64,000 bases of DNA from Petunia secreta. Lineage: Eukaryota > Streptophyta > Magnoliopsida > Solanales > Solanaceae. Positions 44,954 to 55,406 of this stretch are shown here, piece by piece (positions within the stretch are counted from its first letter, which is position 1; every line of letters begins with the position of its first letter). The notes below the pieces were generated by a model. That model was given only the letters and a program-made list of their open reading frames with translations, was not told where the DNA came from and ran no database searches. The position numbers and the translations under genes were made by a program. The DNA lies in the NCBI GenBank assembly GCA_029990175.1, contig JARKIP010000038.1:27349501-27413500 (forward strand). Direction: 5' to 3'.

Positions 44954-46326
44954 CAACTACAGGATTCGGGGTCAAGCAGGGAGGACGCCCGAGGAGGAGA
45001 TGAAAAACTTCCAGCTTGTGTTCAAGAGCCTCGCAAGCAAAAGGTCGAGGACTCAACTATTGAAGAGTTGGAATCTTTCACTCTATCGAAAGATTTCCCC
45101 GATAGGAAGGCATTTGTCGGCTTGGAGTTGGACCCGAAGTCGAAAAAAGCAATTATAAAAGTTCTAAAGTCCAATCTCGATTGTTTTGCTTGGTCGCACT
45201 CAGACATGACGGGTATCGATCCGGAGATCATGACCCACAAATTGACTGTAGATCCAAAGTTTACCCCGGTGAAGCAGAAGAAAAGACCTCACGCCGGGGT
45301 CAAAAAGAAGGCAATCGAAGACGAAACCGCGAAACTGCAAGAAAATGGTTTCATCAGAGAAGTGAAGTATCCTGAGTGGTTGGCCAATGTTGTGGTGGTG
45401 CCAAAGAAAAATGGCAAGTGGAGAATGTGCGTGGATTACACTGATTTGAACAAAGCTTGCCCCAAAGATTCATACCCACTGCCACAAATTGACAGGTTAA
45501 TAGACTCCACGGCTGGACATAAACTATTAACTTTTCTAGATGCATACTCGGGGTAAAACCAAATTCTCATGGACCCGAAGGACGAAGAGAAAACCTCGTT
45601 CATCACAGACCGAGGTACCTTCTGTTATAAAGTAATGCCCTTCGGTCTAAAGAACGCCGGGGCGACATACCAAAGGTTGGTGTGTCGCATGTTTAAAGAG
45701 TACATCGGGAAGTCTATGGAGGTCTACATAGACGACATGCTCATCAAGTCGATCCAAATCGAGGATCATTTGACTCATCTGAGGGAAGCTTTTGCTGTAT
45801 TGAGACAATATGGTATGAAATTGAACCCTGAGAAGTGCGCCTTCGGCGTAGGATCAGGCAAATTCTTGGGTTTTATTGTCTCCGAGCGAGGAATCGAGGC
45901 TAACCCAGATAAAATCAGAGCCACCGAAGAAATCTCCGAGGAGTTAACCGGGGTAAAGGAGGTTCAACGCTTAACTGGCCGAGTCGCTGCCTTGAGTCGC
46001 TTTATCTCAAGATCCTCGGAGCGATGCCACAACTTCTTCTCCGTTCTGAGAAAGAACAATCACTTCGAGTGGACACCGGAGTGTAAACAGGCGTTGAAAG
46101 ATCTGAAGCAATACTTGGCTAACGCACCGTTGCTTGCCAAGCTGAAGGAAGGAGAGACATTGCTGGTATATTTAGTAGTGTCCGAGGTATCAGTCAGTAT
46201 GGTGCTGGTTCGAGAGGAAGATGGCAAACAACAACCCATCTATTATGTAAGCAAGACACTCCTCGATGCTGAAACCAGGTACCCACACTTGGAAAAATTA
46301 ACTCTTGCCTTACTAACTACTGCTTG
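44954..46326 (+). pseudogene. Element C reverse transcriptase, two stops
   Basis: Copies element RNA into DNA. N-terminal GVKKKAIEDETAKLQENGFI, then NGKWRMCVDYTDLNKACPKD and LLTFLDAYSG. A TAA at 45554 replaces the Tyr of SGYNQILM. The palm continues with GTFCYKVMPFGLKNAGATYQ and the catalytic VYIDDMLIKS, then the thumb and connection through YYVSKTLLDAETRYPHLEKL. A TGA at 46325 sits where Arg (CGA) is expected. Otherwise the frame is well kept, which fits a recent insertion. Confidence 0.9.
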
Positions 46327-46391
46327 AAAATTGCGCCCCTACTTTCAATGCCATCCAATAGCAGTAGTTTCAACTTTCCCCTTGAGAAATA

Positions 46392-47374
46392 TTGCATAAG
46401 CCAGAGTTGTCGAGGAGATTGTCTAAATGGGCGGTTGAGTTAAGTGAATATGACATCACTTATCAACCTCGAACAGCCATTAAGTCCCAAGTCTTGGCGG
46501 ATTCGTGGCTGATTTTAGCATTGGAATTTTGCCCGAGGCGGAAAAGGAGAACTCAATGGCAAAAGGGTCCCCTTCGGGACTGTGGGTACTGCACACCGAT
46601 GGGGCAACAAATTCAAAAGGTTCGGGGTTAGGCATCGTATTGAGGGCACCCACCGGGGAGAAAATCAGGCATTCGGTTCGGTTAAAAAAAGTAACCAACA
46701 ACGAAGCAGAGTATGAAGCAGCTCTAGCAGGCTTAGAGCTAGCCAAAGAAATGGGGGTTGAAAGAATTGAACTAAGGTGCGATTCACAATTGGTGGTCAA
46801 CCAAATCCTTGGTGATTATACGGCTCGAGAGCCCAGAATGCAGCTATACTTGGATCGAGCACAAAGGATTTTAACACAATTCCAAGAATGGCAGATTAAG
46901 CAAATACCCCGGGAGGAGAACACCGAGGCTGATGCCTTGGCGAATCTTGGTTCGGCAATCGATGAAGCCCACTCGGGGACTGACTCGGTGGTTCGATTGC
47001 TAACAGCACAAATGAGAGAGATGAAATTACAAGTTAATTCTGTGGACAATCGTTGGGATTGGCGAAGCAAATTCATCTCCTACTTCGACTCGGGGACTGT
47101 CCCCCAAAATAGAAAAGAAGCAAGGAAGCTGAGAACTCAAGCGGCCTCATATCACTTGATCGAGGGCAATTTGTACAAAAGACTGTATTGCGGCCCGATG
47201 GCAACATGTTTGGGCCCCGACGAGGCAAGGTATGTGATGGCTGAAGTGCACGAAGGCGAATGTGGCAACCATTCGGGGGGAAAGTCCTTAGTGCGTAAAT
47301 TGCTAAGAGCTGGGTATTATTGGCCCACAATAAGTGCTGATGTGAAAGCCTTCGTGCAAAAATGTGATAAGTGA
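46392..47374 (+). pseudogene. Element C second RNase H and integrase finger
   Basis: The tether HKPELSRRLSKWAVELSEYD leads, after a frame change near 46500, to an archaeal-type RNase H with Asp in LHTDGATN, Glu in NNEAEYEAAL, Asp in RCDSQLVV and Asp in NTEADALANL. Next is the integrase zinc finger: HEGECGNHSGG and FVQKCDK. A TGA at 47372 replaces the last zinc-binding Cys codon (normally KCDKCQRH). Confidence 0.88.
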
Positions 47375-48294
47375 CAGCGCCACGGACCGATGATTCATCA
47401 ACAGGCCGAGCCTCTTCATTCGGTGGTGTCACCGTGGCCCTTCATGAAATGGGGAATGGATGTCGTGGGACCATTGCCCAAAGGAAAAGGTGGTGTTCGT
47501 TTCATCTTAGTGTTGACCGATTACTTTACAAAATAGGTGGAAGCAGCAGCTCTCACCGAAGTGAAGCAAAAACAAGTAATCGACTTCATTAGAAAGAATA
47601 TCATCTACAGGTTCGGCGTCCCAAAAGAGATCGCCTGTGACAATGGCAAACAATTCATGGGGGCTGCTATCACTGACTTTTTCAAACAATGGGGAATAAA
47701 AAGGATAGCCTCGACTCCATATCACACAAGTGCTAATGGCCAAGCTGAGTCTTCAAATAGGATCATAATCGAAAATTTGAAGAAGCGACTTGATGAGAAG
47801 AAAGGTCCTTGGCCCGAGGAGCTGCATGGGGTGCTGTGGGCAATGCAAACAACTGAGAAGAACAGCACCGGTGAGACTCCCTTTTCACTAGCCTATGGCA
47901 TGGATTCTCTCATCCCAGTAGAAGTGGGCGAACCAAGCCTTCGGTACGCTCATACAACCGAAGACGCCAATCAAGAGGCGATGCGCATTGAGCTGGACTT
48001 ACTCGAAGAGAAGAGAGAATTAGCTTTGGTTCGGCTTGCCGCCCAAAAAAGGCAGATCGAGGCCTACCTCAACAGGAAGGCTAAATTTAGAGATTTCAAG
48101 GTGGGAGATTATGTGTTGAAAACTGTTAACCAATCAACAAAGGAGGACAACGGGGGAAAACTCATTGCAAATTGGGAAGGACCCTACAGGGTCAAGGCAA
48201 TCGTTGGAAAAGGCTCTTACCAAATCGAGTCTCTTCAAGGCGAACCCGAACCTCTGAATTGGAATGTCTCTCATCTGAAGCGATATTACTTTTA
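47375..48294 (+). pseudogene. Element C integrase core and C-terminus
   Basis: Core Asp in MKWGMDIVGPLPKGKGG, second Asp in IACDNGKQFMGAAI, catalytic Glu in NGQAESSNRIIIENL. A TAG at 47534 replaces the Trp of FTKWVEAA (TGG to TAG). The C-terminal part LNRKAKFRDFKVGDYVLK...NVSHLKRYYF is open to the TAG at 48293. No chromodomain follows, as expected for Tat elements. Confidence 0.9.
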
Positions 48295-48295
48295 G

Positions 48296-48978
48296 CCAAG
48301 GTAAATATCTTTCAATTCTTTTTAAATTAAACAGCCTCGAGCCGAACAACGCTCCCATGACATTGATAGTAACAATGTACTAACTTACTCCTCGTTCCAT
48401 CTTTTTGCTTGACCTTTTCAGGAAGCGAACCGAACCGACTCTAGTGCTCGGATCTTCATCAAGATTCACAACCGAAGACTGGGGGGGGAGTGAGAAGGGT
48501 TGATAGCGAGGTCGACATCGAGCCTCCCAACCGAAGCTTATCTATCCGATAACCGGGGACTGACGCCCGAGGATTAGATTCAGTGCATTGTAATTAGCCC
48601 GATAGCGGCAAATTTTCATTGAAAGTTTTTTACTTTTTCTACCCAAGGTCCGCTCTGACTTTGTTCTTTGTACATAGCCTTTGGCTCGCCGATATCAATA
48701 AAACGACTTCATTTGCACTCATTTTATCTGTGTAACTCTTTACATTTTGAAACCGCACAGTGCATCGACTCGAGGGCGAGACGTCGCCCTAAGTTTGCAT
48801 CGGTCAAACTCTACTTAAGTCTTGCAAGAAAACATTAAAATTCGCATCAAAGTGTTCGGTATATGTAAAAAACCAACACACGAAGTAAAAGATGTAAAAA
48901 CTTTCATTAAAGGCCCGAGGGCTGAACATTTACATTCGAAAATGACCCGAAGGTTTACAAAGAAGTGCTATAAGCGGC
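48296..48978. other. Element C spacer between integrase and antisense gene
   Basis: Convergent 3' regions of pol and the antisense gene. It includes a G run at 48481-48489 and AATAAAACG near 48696, a possible poly(A) signal for the sense RNA. No gene is seen. Confidence 0.6.
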
Positions 48979-51774
48979 TTACGCCTCGGGAGAATCACCT
49001 CCATTCCCGGAGCCCCCCTCGGCATCTTCATCTTCTTCTTCATCTTCATCGCCGCTCGAAGCTTCACTTGATGGAAGCTCATCAATGATCGCTTGAGCCT
49101 CCGCTGATTTCACCTCGGCTTTGGCAATCTCTTCATCCAGATCAATCTCCCCGGCGCGACATCGCTTGAGCAGCCTTAGACGAGACTTGATAATGGCCCA
49201 CCGCTTGTCTAGCTCGGCTCTTTTCACCTTAAGTGCAGCCCTATCTTTTCTATCGGCGATTTCATCCTTCAGGGCCGCAATCTGAGCATCTTTGGCTGAA
49301 AGTTTGGAAGTTTCACCCTCTAGCTTCTTGATATGAAGCAGGTGATCCTTCAACTGCTCGTGGTGCTTCCTAGCCATGTTCACCGCCTCGGTTTTGGTTC
49401 GAGACAGCTCATCACTCAACCTCGCGACCTCTTCATCCAACCTCGAGCGTTCAGCTTGAAAATCATCATTGAGGATCTTAATCTTGGCCTCGGAATTCGC
49501 CTCGGCTTCGTGTAGATCGGCCTGGGACTTGGCTAGATCAGTTTTCAGCAAAGCTATCTGGGAGTTGAATTTATCCCTTTGCTGGTCCCATAAGCGAGAT
49601 ACGCGCCAAACCTCGGCAGTCCTCGAGGACTCAACCTCGACGGCTTTCAGAGAGAGGATGAAGGTCTAAGCAAAAAACAAACAAACCGAAGTTAGAAATA
49701 GCCCGAAGGTAAAGGTAAGTTAAAATTCGTTGGTCCTTTTGAATTTCAAGTATGATGAAACTTACCCTTACTGCGTTGGAGGCCATGGTACTGTATAACT
49801 GGCCAGAGGTAAAATCTTGCATGAGCCTGTCTTCGGTTGGCCCTAGCAAAGGCGTAAGCCTCAAAAGGTCCTCGGGGCTGCAACCAAGTAGGTTTGAAGA
49901 GATTGGCACTTCAAGCTTCCGATAAGACCCCACCGAGGAGGAAATCCTCGCGGGTTCGGAGTGCGCTCTTACTGACCCGGTGCCAGCCTCCCCAACGAAT
50001 GCAGCAGTACCCGCCTCGGTGACCTTAGCCTTGCCCTTGGCTTTCTCCGCAGCAGAGGCGGATTCAAGTTCATGGCCCTCAAGGTCGATAACATCAACCT
50101 CTCTTTGAGTCCAAGCCCCAAAAGCTTCGTCTTCGGACTCGTCCACCAGTCCTCGGCGCCTTTCAGTTGCCGCTTCGGGCTGGCGAGGGATCTCCACCTC
50201 GGCACGAGGGGTCACCGAACGGGATGGCTTTTTCGAGGTAGCCCTCTTCCGCTTCACGCCTGCGATCAAGGGAAAAGTATGTTTAAGAAAATGGAAAAGG
50301 AATGCTAATTTACTACATGAACCAAGGAGAAGTGTTACCTTTGGAAGTTCCTTGATCGGGGGCTCCCTTGGAAGTTTTTGAAGACTTGGAAGCCTTCAAT
50401 CCCTTATATTCTCCCGCCACTGCCGCCACCGCAGCCAGATCATCATCCGACTCGGTCTCTTCTCCCTCTTTCCTTTTCTCCTCTTTTTTCTTCTTGCTCT
50501 TCTTAGTGTTGGCGGCACGATTGGGAAAACCTAGTACAGAGGAAAGAGCTCGGAAAAACAAAATCAAAATCCAAAGTGACCCACCTATCAAAGCTTCATT
50601 CAAAACTCACCATGCCTCTTGCACTGCCAGCCATGTTCGGCTGCCATCTTCATCCACGTTCTTATGGGGCGCTTGAGAGCCCCGGTCATCGCTTTGACCC
50701 GTGCGGTCAAACCCGCCGGGGGCACGATGTCCACCTTATTGGCTGAAAAAACAATAGAAAGACAAGATCAGTAAAGTGTTGATAGCAACCGAGGAGCAAA
50801 ATGTAAGAAGAAAGGTTCTTACGTGTGTTATTCCACCGTTCGGGGAAATTGGGCTCGGTAGATAAGACCTTGGTCTCCAGCAAGATGTACCGCTCACTCC
50901 AGCCTCGGTCTTCATGGTCCTCACTCTTGTGGAGGAGGGCAAACTTGCCTCGGTTGTTGAGCGCCACTACCCCGGCTTTGTGGAAGTAAGGGTAATAAAG
51001 AGAAATAAGATGTTGCAAAGTGAAGTCCACCTTCGCCTCTTTGCTCAGCAAATCCATGCATTGGACGACTCTCCAGACACCGGGGCCAAGTTGGGCCAGG
51101 CACAAATTATAGGCCCGGCAGAAGTCATCGATGACTTTGTGGACTGGAAGAGAGAAGCCGATGGTGAAGGGGTAAGTGTAAGCAAAAGACATACCCTCGG
51201 TGTTATGGCATACCCTGCTTGCTGGATCGGGGATGATAACCTTGACCTCGGGCTCAAATCGACACTCCCTCCGAACCCGTTCAATGTGAGCTTGAGTTAT
51301 GAGGGTTGGGGTGGTGTTCACGGGGACAATCCTATGCTTCCCCTCTTGCCCAGCCGTCTGAGTTTGCAATTTCAAGTCCTTGGAATTATCAAAATGGGAA
51401 GGGATTATCTGATGTGGCTCGAGTTCTTGCTCGAGGGGAATTACAGGGCCCGAAGATCCCCCCTCGGTAGCAATCCCTTTCTTTCCACCGCCCGCGGCAT
51501 TGTCGCCCTCGGCGCCTTCTTCCCCATGTACAGTTTCTTCTTCTTCTAAACTGACATCATCGTCCCCAGCGGCTATTTCATGCCTAGCCCTTTGCCTCCG
51601 CCGTCCAGAGGCGCCGACACCAGAAGTCACCTCCTCACCGCCCTCCGCCTCTACCATTCGAAGCGGCGGCACGGTGGCGACAATTTCACCACTAGCGGTG
51701 ATGGCAGCAAGTTGATCAACTCTGGCTCTCTCGCCAGAATCGCTAGAGTCTTGTCTAGAAATGGTTGTAGACAT
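48979..51774 (-). CDS. Element C antisense gene (aORF), intact, 5 exons, 818 residues
   Basis: Exons on the minus strand: 51774-50823, 50742-50611, 50530-50339, 50259-49766 and 49665-48979 (952, 132, 192, 494, 687 nt). All introns are 79-101 bp with GT-AG ends. The joined frame of 2,457 nt has no stop. Residues 1-190 are acidic and low complexity. About 190-320 hold the conserved core (SRVCHNTEGMSFAYTYPF, GFSLPVHKVIDDFCRAYNLC, FTLQHLISLYYPYFHKAGVV), resembling the plant Transposase_28 'putative gypsy-type transposon' family. Exon 3 is Lys-rich (KKSKKKKEEKRKEG) and exon 4 starts GVKRKRATSKKPSR, both possible nuclear signals. Exon 5 is a long coiled coil with the acidic tail DEDEEEDEDAEGG. Antisense extra genes are known in Tat elements such as Grande; the function is unknown. 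Confidence 0.85.
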
Positions 51775-51903
51775 GGTGGTAGAAATAAAAGCTAAGTTTT
51801 CACTGTTGATCGGAAACTTGGAAAGATTTCGGAAGAGTTATAGAGTTTTTTGCACTGTTGATCGTTCAAGAAAAAGTGAAGAAAATGTTCAACAAAACGC
51901 CCA

Positions 51904-52017
51904 TTTTATAGGTATGGAAGATTAAGAGACGATGACATCACTGTCATCATTATAACGTTGGAAGAAGCGAGGACTTCGGTGTGGAAGTTCAAAGGTCCAA
52001 CAGATGAATGCCACGTG
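51904..52017 (-). promoter_or_regulatory. Element C antisense promoter: TATA box and G-box
   Basis: Minus strand TATAAAA at about 51904-51910 lies 130 bp before the ATG at 51774, and CACGTG at 52012-52017 lies about 100 bp further upstream. The promoter is inside the element, next to the 3' LTR, and faces inward. Confidence 0.7.
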
Positions 52018-52084
52018 TCAACAGGAAGTGACCTGATGGGACGCGAACCGTTGACAACTTTTTGAAACGCTTGGATAAGAACGA

Positions 52085-52161
52085 GCCACGTCTCTTTCCC
52101 GCTAAACTTCATTCCACTCCTCGGTTACCTCGGTATGCAACCGAGGAGTGGGGGGACTATC
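52085..52161. promoter_or_regulatory. Element C conserved block, hairpin and polypurine tract
   Basis: Block GCCACGTC...CCCGC...TTCATTCCACTC at 52085-52119. Perfect 13-bp arms CCACTCCTCGGTT (52114-52126) and AACCGAGGAGTGG (52139-52151) with a 12-base loop. The second arm overlaps the polypurine tract GAGTGGGGGGACTATC that ends at the LTR. Confidence 0.75.
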
Positions 52162-52730
52162 TGTATTGGGTAAAAATCGACCCACGGCGATTTGCCCCGG
52201 TTGCGTAAATCTTAGACGACCGAACACGTCACAACTAAACAACGGCCGAAGCGATTGAGCAAGTCGCCGAGGCCCTGAAACCGAGGATGCGTCACCGAAG
52301 GCGAGCCGCGAGCTGAGCTTCGGTAATCTTCACCTCGATCAAGCAGCAGGGCCAAGCCACCGAGGTCGTTAGCTCTTACCTCGGTGGATCCCCTCGGTTC
52401 AAGAGGCTTTGCAGCCCACTACTTCACCCCACTAACTCAGCCGTTACTCACCCATTACTCACCAAGATCGTGGGACGACGTGGCAGCAGGTAGTGGAAAT
52501 CGTGGGCAAGGCTTATACCTATAAATAGTAGCTCATTTTATGTAATAGGTATTCAGAAATATATACCGAAACTCTGCCCAAATTTGTACTCAACTTCTAT
52601 ATATTAAAATCAAATTACTTTTACGCATTTACGTCTACTTTTGCACGTTTATTCAGGCTTTGATACAAAGATCTGTTTATATTCGAATCCAAATTCGATT
52701 TGTGTACCTAAACCGATTTAGGCCCATACA
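52162..52730 (+). repeat. Element C 3' LTR, 569 bp
   Basis: Starts TGTATTGGGTAAAAATCG and ends GGCCCATACA. Nearly identical to 42075-42645. Element D sequence resumes at 52731. Confidence 0.95.
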
Positions 52731-54450
52731 TGCTGTAACTTCAAATGAGATTCCAAGAACTCCAACTCTAGTCAGGACAAGCACTAAAAAGGATCACCCC
52801 ACTAATTCGAAGACTGGTGGACATCTAACTGGTGCATGTCTTGGAAATGGATCGGGAGCCTCCGGTGCTGATGTCTAAGGAAGATATGGGGACCCAAACT
52901 CAATCGTTACTGCGGTCGTACTCAAAGAGTTCCAAGAATCACTTCGAGAAGAGCTTGGAGAACAGGCAAATCATATTAATCAAGTACCCGAGGTCAAGCA
53001 CTCTCAGCAACCTTAGAAACCAAGCACTACACCTTTGCCCATTCCTTAGAAGTTCAAAATGTATGACTTCTCCAAATATGATGGAACAACCGATTTTCAA
53101 GACCATCTCACCGCTTATTCAACTGGAATGAAAGGAAATGGTGTAACCAAGGAGGAGATTGACCCCGTCTTGGTCAAGAAGTTTGGGGATATCTTTGCAA
53201 TAACTAATTACTCACGCCAACTCGAGAATTCTATTGGTTCTCTCGTAGAAATGGCGGAGATCTTCACAAAAGATCATTATAGAACTCAGAATGTAGAGAT
53301 GCGAATAAAGGACATTCAAAATTCAACAAAGATATGATGAGCTTCACCGCGAATCCATAGATTAGTTCCAACGGGAGCGTATACTATAGCCCAAAGTGTT
53401 AATTGGGCAGTTATTGCCTTTACTAAGGGGCTTTATCAAAAAAGTATCGAGGCTACAAGATAATTATAGGAAATCCTTAAGGAACATCTGATTAAGACTT
53501 GAGATGATACGTACTGTTATTTCTGCTCGAGCTTCGGATTGAAGAAGACGCAGTTTGACCAAGTGATTATTCGAGAAATGGTGGATATGGAAGTCGGTCG
53601 GAAACGTTTTCAAGTTGAAATATTGATGACCGTAGAGATTCGGGTACTTGTTATGAACTTTACTATTGGTCTTTATGGGCAGATTGATAAGGACACAGGA
53701 GTCAGCCAAGGAGATGTTCGGGTCAGAGAAACAACGCAGTATCTTTGGATGTTAAAAAGAGTCGAGACTTCCTCAGTTGGCCTACTAAAAATTCAACACC
53801 AGCACAATTCAGTTGGTTGATACTTTGCGAACAATTGGTGATAAGGTTACATGTCTCCGAGACATGAAAACAAATCCCGAAAAAAGTAGTCAAGAATTTT
53901 TGTGCAAATTCCATGGGGATCATGGACATCTAACTGAAGATTGTAAGGCGCTAAGATGGAAATGGATCACTTGTTAAGGAAGAGTTGTTAAAAGACTTAA
54001 CGGCAAAGGGAAGTAGATATACTTGAGGAACTGAGGAGAAGATAGTGTGGTGATGAACATTCACCCACGACCCTAACCCGAAAGCGGAAGGTTAACATGA
54101 TTATAGGAGGATCAAAAGTTAGTGGAATTACATACAGAAGATTTTTCAAAGTTTCAGTGACTCATAGTGAATAGTGGAAGTCCAACCGGGAAGCCAAATC
54201 CGGGGATTACATTGCATACAATGATCCGAATCCTGACGGATTGTTATTCCCACATCATGATGCGTTGGTAATAACTCTTTGAATACTTGATACTGATGTC
54301 AAAAAAGTAGTAGTGGATGCAGGCAGCTTTGAGTCGTTGTTTTTGAGAAGATGCAGTTGTCAGATAAGGTCATTCCACAGTCTACGGTGCTCTTTGGGTT
54401 CAAAAACTCAAAACTCATGGAGAGATAAAGGCTACCAGTCTATGCCTATG
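52731..54450 (+). pseudogene. Element D gag-protease remnant (downstream part)
   Basis: Recognisable pieces are MYDFSKYDGTTDFQDHLTAY with MKGNGVTKEEIDPVLVKKFGD (53059-53337), the knuckle CKFHGDHGHLTEDC near 53900, and a protease-like GLLFPHHDALVITL then KKVVVDAGS near 54240-54330. Stops and frameshifts occur throughout. No reverse transcriptase follows. Confidence 0.75.
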
Positions 54451-55406
54451 AGTAATCGAATTCTCGACCAATTGTAGGGGATAGGATGGAGCTAGCGGTT
54501 TTCTGACAAATAGCGATTAAAATAATGTCTCATACTTTATCATAATAATTTCATGTTATGATTTTATAATTCTTGGTATGAACAATTTTAATGCAAGGCT
54601 TTGTTAGTACACATATTGAAAAGCTTCCCCCACATCATATAACAAAATTTTAATCGTTCTAAGCCTGAATCAAAAAGTCTGGCATTTCTAGCATTGTCAA
54701 CATCAAAGACCCTCGACCCTTGCATGACTGTCTTGCTTAATTCCTCAGAAAAAAAAAAAAAAAAAACAACTGGATCTCTAAGGGAACGGCTTAAGGAGAA
54801 CTCGAGGACTCATGTTTTTCTTCCAATACTCAAGCTATCGCACTTCAAGGATAATTATTGAGGGACTACACTATATGGGATTCAAGAAGGGAAGAACGAC
54901 CAATTCATTTAAAACCATCTTAAAATTACAACATGACAAGCGGCTTTCATGAAATTATGGCCCCGTTTAGACATGATTTCAAGTCATTGTTGGAATAAAT
55001 TATTTGAAATCATGTTGATTTGTAGTTGAAATATTTTTGGACATACAATTTCAATTTCATAAGTTGTATTTTTTCTTATAAACATGAAGACCCCATACGT
55101 TTTCAAAAATTATCAAAACTTCATAATTCTTATACAATCTTACCAATTGAGAAAATCATAGTTCATAAACAAGGTATTAGAATATTCTAAGACACTATAT
55201 TAATAAATTATATATCTCCATATTTCTTTTATAGATAAATGATTACATGCTACTAAAGCATCAGACTTGAAGTGTCTCAAATTGCAAGTAAAACAAACTC
55301 TAAATTTGACAAAAATCAGGAAGAAACTAATATACGGACACAATGTTCTAAAATGAAACTCCATTCCTTCAAAACACATCTCAAAGGCTTGAAAAATAAC
55401 ACACAA
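54451..55406. other. Element D spacer with A-run and possible MITE end
   Basis: A run of about 18 A lies near 54749. At 54958 GGCCCCGTTTAGACATGATT resembles the end of common plant hAT-type MITEs, but I found no matching inverted end. No gene or pol motif is visible. Confidence 0.4.

Larger units (their letters stand above)
42075..52730 (+). mobile_element. Element C: youngest full-length Tat-lineage retrotransposon
   Basis: LTRs at 42075-42645 and 52162-52730 differ by about 12 substitutions and one 2-bp indel, about 2% by eye. Order: LTR, primer site, gag-protease, reverse transcriptase, second RNase H, integrase, spacer, antisense gene, promoter, hairpin with polypurine tract, LTR. It is the same family as B in opposite orientation and sits inside gag of element D. 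Few disabling changes are present in pol, and the antisense gene is intact. The flanks AATGT and TGCTG do not form a clean duplication. Confidence 0.95.

Noticed and set aside
42070..52735. Clean target-site duplication for element C
   Set aside because: Flanks AATGT and TGCTG do not match. A shifted ATGTT/ATGCT alignment needs the LTR ends to move off TG..CA, so none is claimed.
53539..53820. Independent 93-residue gene in element D
   Set aside because: It overlaps the decayed gag region and has no recognisable domain of its own.
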